A DNA stretch of 33,760 nt from Lachnospiraceae bacterium (GTDB lineage Bacteria > Bacillota > Clostridia > Lachnospirales > Lachnospiraceae): NCBI GenBank assembly GCA_009779895.1, contig WRBB01000030.1, forward strand, positions 1 through 33,760. Direction: 5' to 3'. The notes under the pieces were generated by a model. That model was not told the origin of the DNA. It ran no database searches and was given only the letters and a program-made list of their open reading frames with translations. Made by a program: the position numbers and the translations under genes. Of this stretch, positions 16,392-24,533 are shown piece after piece; position 1 is the stretch's first letter, and each line of letters opens with the position of its first letter.

Positions 16392-17657
16392 ATGAGATGT
16401 AAACAATGCGGCACTCTTCTTCCAAATGACGCGCTTATTTGTTCGAGATGTGGTGCCGATGTACAAGTCGTGCCGGATTACAATCCATTAGATGAAATGC
16501 TTGCCCGACAGGTGCAGGGTGGTATTCGTGATGCAACAAGACCGATTAAGCCCGGAGAAATTAAAAAATACAGAAATCAAAAACGATTGGCGCATTCCAC
16601 CCGGATGATTCAGACGGATGAAATGAATCGCATTAGAATTGAACGAGCACAACAAAGACGCCAGGTGGAAGCGAGTGGCGAAGCCGACCGGCAGGAAACA
16701 GAGCAAATCAGAAGATTAAAACGTAGTAAAAGGCGCGCAAGGAAGAAGATGCAACGCTTGCTTATTGTATTGTTAATTGTTGTGTTGGTTATTACAGGTA
16801 TTAGTCTTTTGGTGTATCACAATTCCTATCGGGGTGTGATTGGCCGGGCACATACGGCGATGGGCAGCGGGCAGATTGACCGTGCGGAAAATTTGTTTCG
16901 ACGAGCCATACGACGAACGCCCAGTCGGGTAGAGGCCTATGTAGGACTTTCGAATTTGCTTTTGCAAAATGAACGAGAAGATGAAGTTGAGCGCATGTTT
17001 TTAGATGCTTTAGATGGCCAAGGCGGCAATATAGAGTTGTATGAGGCAATGGTTCAATTTTATTTAGAAATCAATCAACCGTTGCGTATTTCTCAATTAC
17101 TAAATGGGGCAGATGCGAGAATTTTAGAGGCTTTGTATCAATATGTTTCCAGTCCGCCTGTTTTTAGTTTGGAAGCCGGCGAATTTACGGAAGTGCAAGA
17201 ATTAAGTTTATCTACAGAGCATGAAGCGGTGATTCGTTTTACCGTAGATGGTACAGATCCTACGATTCATAGCCCTGTATATACAGATCCACTTTTATTA
17301 AACGAGGGTGAGCATGTGATTCAGGCTATTTCTGTGAATGAAATGGGTATTCCTAGTTTGATGGTATCTCGGACGTATTGGGTTGAATTGCCCATAGCGG
17401 ATGCACCGGCGGTGTCGCCATCTACAGGCCAGTATCATAGACATACGCAAATATCTATACAGGTACCGGAGGGATATACAGCGTACTTTACTTTGGATGG
17501 TAGTATACCAAATCCGGGTAGTTTTAATACGAGTCAGTATGTTGAACCGATTGATATGCCGGTAGGCAGAACGATTTTTAGTGCGATTATGGTGAATAAT
17601 GCGACAGGTAGGCAAACAGCAGTTACGCAGAGAAATTATATTTTGGAGTTACAATAG
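16392..17657 (+). CDS. Zinc-ribbon membrane protein with TPR-like and chitobiase C-terminal domains
   Basis: A 421-residue mosaic protein with no assigned role. An N-terminal zinc ribbon (Cys3, 6, 17, 20) is followed by a charged, Arg-rich helical stretch (about 55-120) and one membrane segment (about 123-142). Next are TPR-like helices (about 148-245), then two chitobiase/beta-hexosaminidase C-terminal-type domains (about 253-331 and 335-418), marked by FTVDGTDPT and FTLDGSIPN. The topology suggests the ribbon is cytoplasmic and the beta domains are outside, so it could sense or bind surface polymers. AGGAGG precedes the ATG. rlmH follows after 9 bases. Similar zinc-ribbon/TPR/chitobiase proteins are, from memory, common in Clostridia but uncharacterised. 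Confidence 0.85.
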   Translation: MRCKQCGTLLPNDALICSRCGADVQVVPDYNPLDEMLARQVQGGIRDATRPIKPGEIKKYRNQKRLAHSTRMIQTDEMNRIRIERAQQRRQVEASGEADRQETEQIRRLKRSKRRARKKMQRLLIVLLIVVLVITGISLLVYHNSYRGVIGRAHTAMGSGQIDRAENLFRRAIRRTPSRVEAYVGLSNLLLQNEREDEVERMFLDALDGQGGNIELYEAMVQFYLEINQPLRISQLLNGADARILEALYQYVSSPPVFSLEAGEFTEVQELSLSTEHEAVIRFTVDGTDPTIHSPVYTDPLLLNEGEHVIQAISVNEMGIPSLMVSRTYWVELPIADAPAVSPSTGQYHRHTQISIQVPEGYTAYFTLDGSIPNPGSFNTSQYVEPIDMPVGRTIFSAIMVNNATGRQTAVTQRNYILELQ

Positions 17658-17666
17658 GACGAAAAT

Positions 17667-18146
17667 TTGAAGATATCCATTTTAACGGTAGGAAAAATAA
17701 AAGAGAAATATTTTAAAGATGCGATTGCGGAGTACCAAAAGCGTTTGTCACGTTATTGCAAGCTGGAGATGATAGAGGTAACGGATGAGAAAACAGGTGA
17801 AAATTCTAGTGAGCGAGAAGTCTTTTTGTTACGGGAAAAAGAGGGTGTGCGCTTATTAAAGCACATCAAAGAAGATGCCTTTGTGATTACGTTGGAGATT
17901 TCGGGTAAGATGTGTACTTCTGCGGATTTGGCAAAGAAGGTTTCTAGCCTTGGTGTGTCAGGTGTGAGCCATATTCAATTTGTCATTGGTGGTTCCGTGG
18001 GTTTGGGTGAGAATGTAAGGAAACGGGGAAATTTTGCTTTGAGTTTTTCTAAGATGACTTTTCCACATCAGTTAATGCGGGTGATTTTGTTAGAGCAGAT
18101 TTATAGAAGTTATCGAATTATTTCGGGAGAGCCTTATCATAAGTAG
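17667..18146 (+). CDS. rlmH: 23S rRNA pseudouridine(1915) N3-methyltransferase RlmH
   Basis: SPOUT-family methyltransferase that methylates pseudouridine 1915 in helix 69 of 23S rRNA using S-adenosylmethionine. The 159-residue length is standard. It begins MKISILTVGKIKEKYF and carries the SAM-knot region FVIGGSVGLG (about 105-114), SFSKMTFPHQLMR and the invariant C-terminus YRIISGEPYHK. The start codon is TTG at 17667, 9 bases after the preceding stop, with TAGGAC as a modest ribosome binding site. No in-frame ATG would keep the conserved N-terminus. Confidence 0.96.
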   Translation: MKISILTVGKIKEKYFKDAIAEYQKRLSRYCKLEMIEVTDEKTGENSSEREVFLLREKEGVRLLKHIKEDAFVITLEISGKMCTSADLAKKVSSLGVSGVSHIQFVIGGSVGLGENVRKRGNFALSFSKMTFPHQLMRVILLEQIYRSYRIISGEPYHK

Positions 18147-18166
18147 CTTTTAGGAGGGAATATGCA

Positions 18167-19189
18167 ATGAAAATTTTATTAATCGGTGGTACAGGAACAA
18201 TTAGTTTGGCAATCTCTCAGAGATTGCAAGAATTAGGCCATACCTTGACTTTGTTTAACAGAGGAAAATCGAAAGCATTTGTTCCTGTGGGAGCAGAGCT
18301 TATTTGTGGTGATATTCAAAATGAGGCGGAAATAGCAAAGCTTTTGCAAGGACGAAAATTTGATGTAGTTGCCAATTTTATTGCTTTTGAAGTAACCGAT
18401 GTACAGAGAGATTTTCGATTATTTCAAGAGATTACCGACCAATATATTTTTATTAGCTCTGCTTCGGCTTATCAAAAGCCGGCTGTCAGTCCGTTTATTA
18501 CAGAGAGTACCCCGTTATCCAATCCTTATTGGGTATATTCACGTAAGAAAATAGCTTGTGAGGAGTGGTTGATGGAACGTTTTCGGGAAGATAAGTTTCC
18601 CATTACGATTGTGCGTCCTAGTCATACGTATGGAAATACAAAGGTGCCGTTGGCTCTAAGTGGTCATAAAGGTTCATGGCCGGTGGTTAGGCGGATTATG
18701 GATGGTAAACCTGTGTTGATTCATGGTGATGGTAGTTCTTTGTGGACATTAACCCATAATACTGATTTTGCGAAAGGTTTTATAGGCTTATTGGGCAATT
18801 GTCATGCCATTGGTCAAGCGGTTCATATTACAAGTGATGAAAGTTTGACATGGACTCAGATTCATGAAATCATTGCACAAAAAGTTGGAGGGAAATTGGT
18901 TCCTTGTTACGTACCTTCTGATACCATAATCAAAGTAGGGAAGCGATTTGGTTATGATTATGAAGGCGGATTGATGGGTGATAAAGCAACAACAGTAATA
19001 TTTGATAATAGTAAGTTGAAGAAATTGGTACCGGACTTTGTGGCAACCACAAGGTTTGATTTGGGTATTGCTGATACCATAGAACATATTTTGAAGAATC
19101 CACAGTATCAGACAGAAGATAAGGATTATGAAGAATTTACGGTGTATTTGCATCAAAAGATGCAAGAGATGGAAGGAAAACTTGCATGA
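18167..19189 (+). CDS. NAD(P)-dependent epimerase/dehydratase-like SDR protein
   Basis: An extended short-chain dehydrogenase of 340 residues. The N-terminal MKILLIGGTGTIS is a Rossmann loop (GGTGTIS), LFNRGKS probably binds the cofactor, SSASAY gives the active-site serine region and YSRKK (about residues 124-128) the Tyr-x3-Lys pair. The substrate is not clear. Related proteins are labelled nucleotide-sugar epimerases or CSP41-like. AGGAGGG lies just ahead of the ATG; an out-of-frame ATG at 18162 hits a stop at once. It ends in an ATGA overlap with phoH. Confidence 0.85.
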   Translation: MKILLIGGTGTISLAISQRLQELGHTLTLFNRGKSKAFVPVGAELICGDIQNEAEIAKLLQGRKFDVVANFIAFEVTDVQRDFRLFQEITDQYIFISSASAYQKPAVSPFITESTPLSNPYWVYSRKKIACEEWLMERFREDKFPITIVRPSHTYGNTKVPLALSGHKGSWPVVRRIMDGKPVLIHGDGSSLWTLTHNTDFAKGFIGLLGNCHAIGQAVHITSDESLTWTQIHEIIAQKVGGKLVPCYVPSDTIIKVGKRFGYDYEGGLMGDKATTVIFDNSKLKKLVPDFVATTRFDLGIADTIEHILKNPQYQTEDKDYEEFTVYLHQKMQEMEGKLA

Positions 19190-20193
19190 ATCTATCAGAA
19201 ATAATGATTGATATGCCAACAGAGCATGAGTCTAATGTATTTGGTCAATTTGATGTGTTTGCGAAAAAATTAGAGCGAACATTTCATGTTACTTTGATTG
19301 CGCGTGATGGACAAATAAAGATATTGGGTGAGCATAACAATGGTGAGAAAGTAAAGCGGGTGCTGACGCAGCTTGCAGAGTTGTCAAAACGGGGCAATAC
19401 CATCAGTGAACAAAATGTAGATTATGCCATTTCTTTGGTTTATGAAAATCAAGAAGAGAGCATTGTGGCCATTGACAAGGAATTGATTTGCCATACTTTA
19501 CAGGGTAAGCCCATTAAACCAAAAACCATTGGTCAAAAGAAGTATGTAGATGCGATTCGGCAAGGTATGGTTACTTTTGGTTTAGGACCTGCCGGTACAG
19601 GAAAAACCTATTTGGCTATGGCTATCACCGCTTTTAAAAACAATGAAGTGAGTCGGATTATTTTGACACGTCCGGCGATTGAAGCCGGGGAGAAGTTAGG
19701 TTTTTTGCCGGGTGATTTGCAAAGTAAAATAGACCCTTATTTGCGTCCTCTTTATGATGCTTTGTATCAGATTATGGGAGCGGAGAGTTTTCTTAGAAAT
19801 ACCGAAAAGGGTTTGATTGAGGTGGCACCATTGGCTTATATGCGTGGGCGTACATTGGACAATGCTTTTATTATTTTGGATGAGGCACAGAATACCACTC
19901 CTGCACAAATGAAGATGTTTTTGACACGAATTGGTTTTGGTTCTAAGGTAATTGTCACAGGAGACGGCACCCAAAAAGATTTACCCATTGGAGCAATTTC
20001 CGGTTTGGATGTAGCTACAAAGGTAGTAAAAGGATTGGAGGGTGTGACCATTTGCAATTTAACCAGCAAAGATGTTGTGCGCCATCCATTGGTACAAAAA
20101 ATTGTAAAAGCTTATGAAGAATTTGAAAAAAAAGATATAGGAAAGACAAAAAACTATCGCAGCAATAAGCGCAAACAGGAGTGGAGCCGATGA
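19186..20193 (+). CDS. phoH: PhoH-like ATPase
   Basis: A 335-residue cytoplasmic ATPase with an N-terminal KH-like part and a P-loop domain: Walker A GPAGTGKT (134-141), TRPAIEAGEKLGFLPGDLQ (about 161-179) and Walker B AFIILDEAQN (227-236), then TGDGTQKDLP. PhoH is thought to act on RNA, and its gene is very often next to ybeY, as here, which suggests a shared role in ribosome or RNA quality. It starts in an ATGA overlap with the SDR gene and ends in another with ybeY. Confidence 0.95.
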   Translation: MNLSEIMIDMPTEHESNVFGQFDVFAKKLERTFHVTLIARDGQIKILGEHNNGEKVKRVLTQLAELSKRGNTISEQNVDYAISLVYENQEESIVAIDKELICHTLQGKPIKPKTIGQKKYVDAIRQGMVTFGLGPAGTGKTYLAMAITAFKNNEVSRIILTRPAIEAGEKLGFLPGDLQSKIDPYLRPLYDALYQIMGAESFLRNTEKGLIEVAPLAYMRGRTLDNAFIILDEAQNTTPAQMKMFLTRIGFGSKVIVTGDGTQKDLPIGAISGLDVATKVVKGLEGVTICNLTSKDVVRHPLVQKIVKAYEEFEKKDIGKTKNYRSNKRKQEWSR

Positions 20194-20708
20194 GCTTGTT
20201 TATGACCAATGAAGTGGAAAAACAGTTTGATTTTGCGCAGGTTGGTTTTGATATAGAAAAAACGGCAGAGAAGGTGATAGTGGCAGTTTTGGATATGGAA
20301 AGCTGTCCTTTTGAGGTAGAAGTTAATCTGCTGATTACCGATGATAAAGCCATCCAAGAGATGAATCAAATACACCGTGGCATAGATAAAGCCACGGATA
20401 TTTTATCTTTTCCCATGATTATATATGTCGTTCCCGGTGATTTTTCGAAAGTGGAAGAATTGGGTGCTTCGGCTTTTCATCCTGCATCCGGAGAATTGCT
20501 GTTGGGTGATATTGTGATATCCTGGGAAAAAATGTTGGCACAGACGGAAGAATACGGACATTCTTTAAAGCGGGAATTTGCTTTTTTAATTGCACATAGT
20601 ATGTTGCATTTATGTGGTTATGATCATGTGGAAGAGGAAGAACGTTTTCAAATGGAAGAAAAACAACGGCAAGTATTAGAGAAAGTACAGATATTACGTA
20701 ACTCGTAG
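20190..20708 (+). CDS. ybeY: Endoribonuclease YbeY (rRNA maturation factor)
   Basis: Metal-dependent endoribonuclease for 16S rRNA 3' end maturation and ribosome quality control. The zinc-binding hallmark HSMLHLCGYDH is present (His136, 140 and 146 from the chosen start). The RGIDKATDILSFP segment (about 63-75) is also typical, with the usual V-x-x-x-TDVLSFP variant. I chose ATG 20190 (172 residues) because AGGAG at 20177-20181 is 8 bases upstream and the start forms an ATGA overlap with phoH. A GTG at 20181 would add three residues but lies on the ribosome binding site. Confidence 0.95.
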   Translation: MSLFMTNEVEKQFDFAQVGFDIEKTAEKVIVAVLDMESCPFEVEVNLLITDDKAIQEMNQIHRGIDKATDILSFPMIIYVVPGDFSKVEELGASAFHPASGELLLGDIVISWEKMLAQTEEYGHSLKREFAFLIAHSMLHLCGYDHVEEEERFQMEEKQRQVLEKVQILRNS

Positions 20709-20722
20709 GAAGGATAATGAAG

Positions 20723-22393
20723 ATGTCGTCAAATCGTGGAAAAAGAGATGATTTTATTGTACAGGGTTCTATTTTGGCTGCGGCCGCAGTGATATCCAGG
20801 ATTATTGGAGCGGCCTATCGAATTCCTTTGACAAATATACTAGGTGAGGAGGGTATGGGCTTTTATGCAGTTGCTTTTCAAGCATATGCTTTGGCGTTGA
20901 TTTTGTCATCATTTGCTTTTCCCGTGGCAGTATCAAAATTGGTTTCTGCAAGAATCGCTTTAAAACAGCGTAAAAATGCGTTTCGGGTCTTTGTGTTTGC
21001 TTTGTTTTTTGCCGTCCTTGTTGGGATTTTTGTTTTTACTGTTATATTTTTTCAGGCAGAATTTATCGCAACCACTTTTTTTAATCAACCTTTGGCAGCA
21101 TATGCTTTGCGTGTGTTGGCGGTAGGTTTATTGGTTGTGGCGGTTATGGGGGTGGTACGCGGTTATTTTCAAGGTTTGGGCACCATGATTCCAACGGCGA
21201 TTTCCCAAATCGTAGAGCAGATTTTTAATGCGATTGTCAGTTTGGTAGGGGCCTTTGTTTTGATTCGTATTGGGGCAGGGATGGTTGCAGAATTTGGTGA
21301 TGTTTTGATTGAACCGGCTTATGGTGCGGCGGGTGGTACATTAGGTACGGTGGCAGGTTCGGTGTTTGGTCTTGGGTTTTTAGGTTTTGCTTTTCTAATC
21401 TATCGTAAAGTGATTATAAAACAGATGAAACGAGACACAACAACAAAAACGGAACGTTATAGGGATATTGCAAAGATATTTATTTTGACTACAGCACCCA
21501 TCATTTTCAGTACGGCTATTTATGATGTGAATGCTTTGATAGATATGGTGTTTTTTGGAAATGTTATGCGAATGCAAGGGGTAGCAAGAGAGGTATCTGC
21601 TGCATATCAAGGCATTTACTCGGGTATGTATATGGTGCTGGTTAGTGTGCCGCTTGCGATTGCAGCAGGCTTATCAGCTTCTAGTATTCCGAGTTTAACT
21701 GCGGCAGTCACCAAAGGCAATCGCAAGGAGGCGCAAAATAAGATAGGGCAAGTGTTTTGTATCACAACTTTAATTACGATTCCTTGTTTTGTGGCTTTTG
21801 TTGTATTGTCTGCCCCATTGATGACATTACTTTTTGGCAACCGTGGAAATGATACAGCCGCATTACTCTTGTCGATTGGTGCGATTACGGTAGTACTATA
21901 TTCCTTGACAACAGTAACAAATGCGATTCTACAAGGGATCAACAAAATTACGTTACCTGCAAGGAATGCGGCTATTGCGCTGGGTTTTCACATTGTCACC
22001 TTAACATTGCTGCTAATGGTATTTGAATTAGGTATTTATTCCTTGGCCGGAAGCAATATTGTGTTTAGTTTGGTTATGGCCATATTAAATATTCGTTCCA
22101 TTCGTAAATATAGTGGTTTTCGTTTAGAGATTGAGCGTACTTTTATCAAACCTTTGATTGGAGCAGTGGTTATGGGAATTATTGCTTATTTGATATATTT
22201 GCTATTGAGTTTGTTGGTTGGTGGTCGTTTTATACCCATTATTATAACGATTCTCATTGCTGTTTTGGTGTATGGTTTTGTGGTACTTAAATTGGGGACT
22301 TTGTCAAGAAGTGATATTATGGAGCTACCAATGGGGGCAAGAATTTATAAGGTGGCAAAAAAAGCGCGGGCATTACCGAAAAATTATGAATAA
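20723..22393 (+). CDS. Polysaccharide/lipid II flippase-like membrane protein (SpoVB/MurJ family)
   Basis: A MOP-superfamily membrane protein of about 556 residues with roughly 14 hydrophobic helices. The N-terminal FIVQGSILAAAAVISRIIGA and YRIPLTNILGEEGMGFYAVAF segments match the SpoVB/YtgP branch, whose members flip lipid-linked cell-wall precursors or act in spore cortex formation. An Arg and a Glu/Asp in the central cavity helices could bind the substrate diphosphate, but this cannot be confirmed by eye. AGGAAGG (20707-20713) is 9 bases before ATG 20723; an ATG at 20717 is only 3 bases away. It follows ybeY closely, where many Firmicutes have dgkA and era. Confidence 0.88.
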   Translation: MSSNRGKRDDFIVQGSILAAAAVISRIIGAAYRIPLTNILGEEGMGFYAVAFQAYALALILSSFAFPVAVSKLVSARIALKQRKNAFRVFVFALFFAVLVGIFVFTVIFFQAEFIATTFFNQPLAAYALRVLAVGLLVVAVMGVVRGYFQGLGTMIPTAISQIVEQIFNAIVSLVGAFVLIRIGAGMVAEFGDVLIEPAYGAAGGTLGTVAGSVFGLGFLGFAFLIYRKVIIKQMKRDTTTKTERYRDIAKIFILTTAPIIFSTAIYDVNALIDMVFFGNVMRMQGVAREVSAAYQGIYSGMYMVLVSVPLAIAAGLSASSIPSLTAAVTKGNRKEAQNKIGQVFCITTLITIPCFVAFVVLSAPLMTLLFGNRGNDTAALLLSIGAITVVLYSLTTVTNAILQGINKITLPARNAAIALGFHIVTLTLLLMVFELGIYSLAGSNIVFSLVMAILNIRSIRKYSGFRLEIERTFIKPLIGAVVMGIIAYLIYLLLSLLVGGRFIPIIITILIAVLVYGFVVLKLGTLSRSDIMELPMGARIYKVAKKARALPKNYE

Positions 22394-22406
22394 AGGGGAA
22401 AATAAA

Positions 22407-22622
22407 ATGGATGAAAACAAAATAAAACGTATCAATGTGTTATATCATAAGTCCAAAGAACAAGGGCTGACAGAGGAAGAAAAGAAAGAACAAAAGTTGT
22501 TGCGTACGGAGTATATAGCAGCCTTTCGAAATAATTTAAGAAGTCAGTTGGATCATATAGATATAGAGGAAAAAGATGGAAGTATTACAAATTTAGGAGA
22601 GAAGTTTGGGAAGAAGGATTGA
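22407..22622 (+). CDS. DUF896 family protein (YnzC-like)
   Basis: A small cytoplasmic protein of 71 residues. It matches the DUF896 pattern throughout: an N-terminal helix with KIKRINVLYHKSKEQGLTEEE, then LLRTEYIAAFRNNLRSQLD and the ending IDIEEKDGSITNLG. The Bacillus YnzC structure is a two-helix hairpin, and its role is unknown. AGGGGA lies about 9 bases before ATG 22407. It sits 13 bases after the flippase stop and is the last gene before the trp promoter. Confidence 0.9.
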   Translation: MDENKIKRINVLYHKSKEQGLTEEEKKEQKLLRTEYIAAFRNNLRSQLDHIDIEEKDGSITNLGEKFGKKD

Positions 22623-22643
22623 TTTGTGTAAGAAAAAATAAAC

Positions 22644-22672
22644 TTGACAAATCATTTTTAACGTGATTTAAT
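22644..22672 (+). promoter_or_regulatory. Promoter of the trp operon
   Basis: TTGACA (22644-22649) is a perfect -35 box. TTTAAT (22667-22672) is a -10 box with one mismatch, after a 17-base spacer. Transcription would begin near 22679, at the start of the T-box leader, and about 345 bases before trpE. Confidence 0.8.
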
Positions 22673-22678
22673 GGTAAA

Positions 22679-22988
22679 AATCAAAACTTTAAACCGTTGA
22701 AGCAGAGATAAAAACAGTAAATGCGCTGTACAGAGAGTCCGGGGTAGCTGAGAACCGGGTAGAAATGCAGATTGTTAAATGGACTGCTGAGGGCATGGTC
22801 AAAGGCGAAAGCTGAGTATTCCATGACGTTTGCATACGTTAGTTGCAGGGAGTATGATAGTACTTCGATAAGAGCACAGGCCTATTTTTCTGTGAATCAA
22901 GGTGGCACCGCGGATAAAAAAGATGATACATCTTTGAAGCATTCGTCCTTGGTAAAGTATATGATGTACTTTATTGAGGATTTTTTTG
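22679..22988 (+). promoter_or_regulatory. T-box riboswitch, tRNA-Trp responsive, leader of the trp operon
   Basis: Most of the 402-base gap between 22622 and trpE is a T-box leader that senses uncharged tRNA by codon-anticodon pairing and by binding its NCCA end. The Stem I base is AGCAG (22701-22705) against CTGCT (22784-22788). AGAGAG at 22732-22737 precedes the CCGG...CCGG distal hairpin. The specifier codon TGG (Trp) is at 22780-22782, just before the closing strand, with a purine after it as in known T-boxes. The conserved T-box GGTGGCACCGCGG is at 22901-22913; the base after TGG is C, which fits the G discriminator of bacterial tRNA-Trp. A terminator closes the leader. Confidence 0.93.
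22946..22987 (+). terminator. Regulated intrinsic terminator of the trp T-box leader
   Basis: The arms 22946-22959 and 22967-22980 pair over 14 positions, including three G-U pairs, around a loop of seven bases. Seven T residues follow directly (22981-22987). When uncharged tRNA-Trp binds, the upstream T-box sequence should form the competing antiterminator and allow read-through to trpE. Confidence 0.88.
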
Positions 22989-23024
22989 TTGTTTAAAACG
23001 TGTAAACGTACAAGGAGGTGTACT

Positions 23025-24509
23025 ATGATCCAACCGACATTAGGACAGTGTCAACAAATTTTTGAAGCCAGGCAATTTAAAATGATTCCTTTAAGTTTGG
23101 AATTATTTGCAGACATTACGACACCCATTGAAGTACTAAAAAGGTTAAAAACGGTGAGTAAGCATTGTTTTATCTTAGAGAGCGCTGAGCGTTCCGAAAA
23201 TTGGGGGCGTTACACATTTTTAGGTTTTGACCCGAAGTTGGAAGTTAGTTGCTTGAACGGTTTGTTGAAAATTACATCAGCGAAAGATAGTCAAGTAATC
23301 AAAACTGAAAATCCCAATGTACAAATTCAAAAAATTCTGGATGCACATAAAAGTGTAAAGTTTGATTATTTGCCACCTTTTGCAGGTGGGTTGGTAGGAT
23401 ATTTTGCCTATGATTATGTGAAATATACAGAATTTCCTTTGCAATCAAATATTTGTAAGGATGAATATTTCCGGGATGTAGATTTGATGTTGTTTGACCA
23501 AGTGATTGCGTTTGATCATTATCGTCAAAAGATTATTTTAATTGTTAATATATCTTTGGAAAAAGATGATTTGGTAGAGGCATATGCGTTTGGCAAGAAA
23601 AGATTGGAACGGTTAGTGGAGTTGGTGCAACAAGCGGCAGTGCAACCACCGGAGCCTGCACAAATTCATTCAGAGTTTAAAGCACTTTTTACAGAGGCAG
23701 AATATTGCCAAATGGTCAAGAAAGCTAAAGATTACATAAAAGAAGATGAAATTCTTCAGGTGGTTTTATCCAATCGTTTTGAAGCGGAGTTTACAGGTAG
23801 TTTGTTAGAAACGTATCGCCATTTACGAACAATAAATCCGTCGCCTTATATGTTTTATTTCAGTGGTAGTGATGGTGAGGTGATGGGAGCATCCCCAGAA
23901 ACTTTGGTAAAATTGCAAGACGGCACGCTTTCTACGTTTCCATTGGCCGGAACTAGGCCGAGAGGGGAAAATGAAGCGGAGGACAAGGATTTAGAAAAAG
24001 AATTGTTGGCGGATCAGAAAGAATTGGCGGAGCACAACATGTTGGTGGATTTGGGATGCAGTGACTTAGGTAAAATTAGCAAACTTGGTACGGTAAAGGT
24101 GGCACAATATTTGACAGTTTTAAAATTTTCCCATGTAATGCACATTGGTTCTACGATAACGGGGGAAATACAAGATGGTTTAAGTGGTCTTGATGCAATT
24201 CAAGCAATCTTACCCGCCGGAACATTGTCAGGCGCACCTAAGGTACGAGCCATGGAGATCATTCATGATTTAGAGCGAAACAAACGTGGGATTTATGGGG
24301 GTGCTATCGGATATTTGGATTTTACCGGAAATATGGATACTTGTATTGCGATTCGACTAGCGTATCGTAGAAAGGATAAGGTGTTTATTCGAGCCGGTGC
24401 CGGAATTGTGGCAGATAGTAAGCCGTCTTTAGAATATCAGGAATGTTTAAACAAGGCAAAAGCGGTAAAAAAAGCTTTGGAGCAATCAGTGGCGGAGTAT
24501 GAAGATTGA
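23025..24509 (+). CDS. trpE: Anthranilate synthase component I
   Basis: Converts chorismate to anthranilate, the first step of tryptophan synthesis. From ATG 23025 the protein has 494 residues. The N-terminal FILESAE segment matches the LLES-type tryptophan feedback site. The chorismate-binding half shows VVLSNRFEA, PLAGTRPRG, HNMLVDLGCSDLG, the HVMHIGSTITG region and PAGTLSGAPKVRAMEII. This ATG has a near-perfect AAGGAGGTG site 4 bases upstream; an upstream in-frame ATG at 22974 lies inside the T-box terminator and is rejected. No trpG gene accompanies it, so its glutamine amidotransferase must be encoded elsewhere (possibly a shared pabA) or the enzyme uses ammonia. Confidence 0.97.
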   Translation: MIQPTLGQCQQIFEARQFKMIPLSLELFADITTPIEVLKRLKTVSKHCFILESAERSENWGRYTFLGFDPKLEVSCLNGLLKITSAKDSQVIKTENPNVQIQKILDAHKSVKFDYLPPFAGGLVGYFAYDYVKYTEFPLQSNICKDEYFRDVDLMLFDQVIAFDHYRQKIILIVNISLEKDDLVEAYAFGKKRLERLVELVQQAAVQPPEPAQIHSEFKALFTEAEYCQMVKKAKDYIKEDEILQVVLSNRFEAEFTGSLLETYRHLRTINPSPYMFYFSGSDGEVMGASPETLVKLQDGTLSTFPLAGTRPRGENEAEDKDLEKELLADQKELAEHNMLVDLGCSDLGKISKLGTVKVAQYLTVLKFSHVMHIGSTITGEIQDGLSGLDAIQAILPAGTLSGAPKVRAMEIIHDLERNKRGIYGGAIGYLDFTGNMDTCIAIRLAYRRKDKVFIRAGAGIVADSKPSLEYQECLNKAKAVKKALEQSVAEYED

Positions 24510-24533
24510 ATATTTTTTAGGAGGTAATGTAAA

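Noticed and set aside
22772-22996. Open frame of 74 codons within the trp leader
   Set aside because: It runs through the T-box specifier side, the T-box sequence and the terminator, has no ribosome binding site and does not resemble a protein.
22974-23024. Upstream in-frame ATG extending TrpE by 17 residues
   Set aside because: It lies inside the terminator hairpin; the ATG at 23025 has an excellent ribosome binding site and gives the normal N-terminus.
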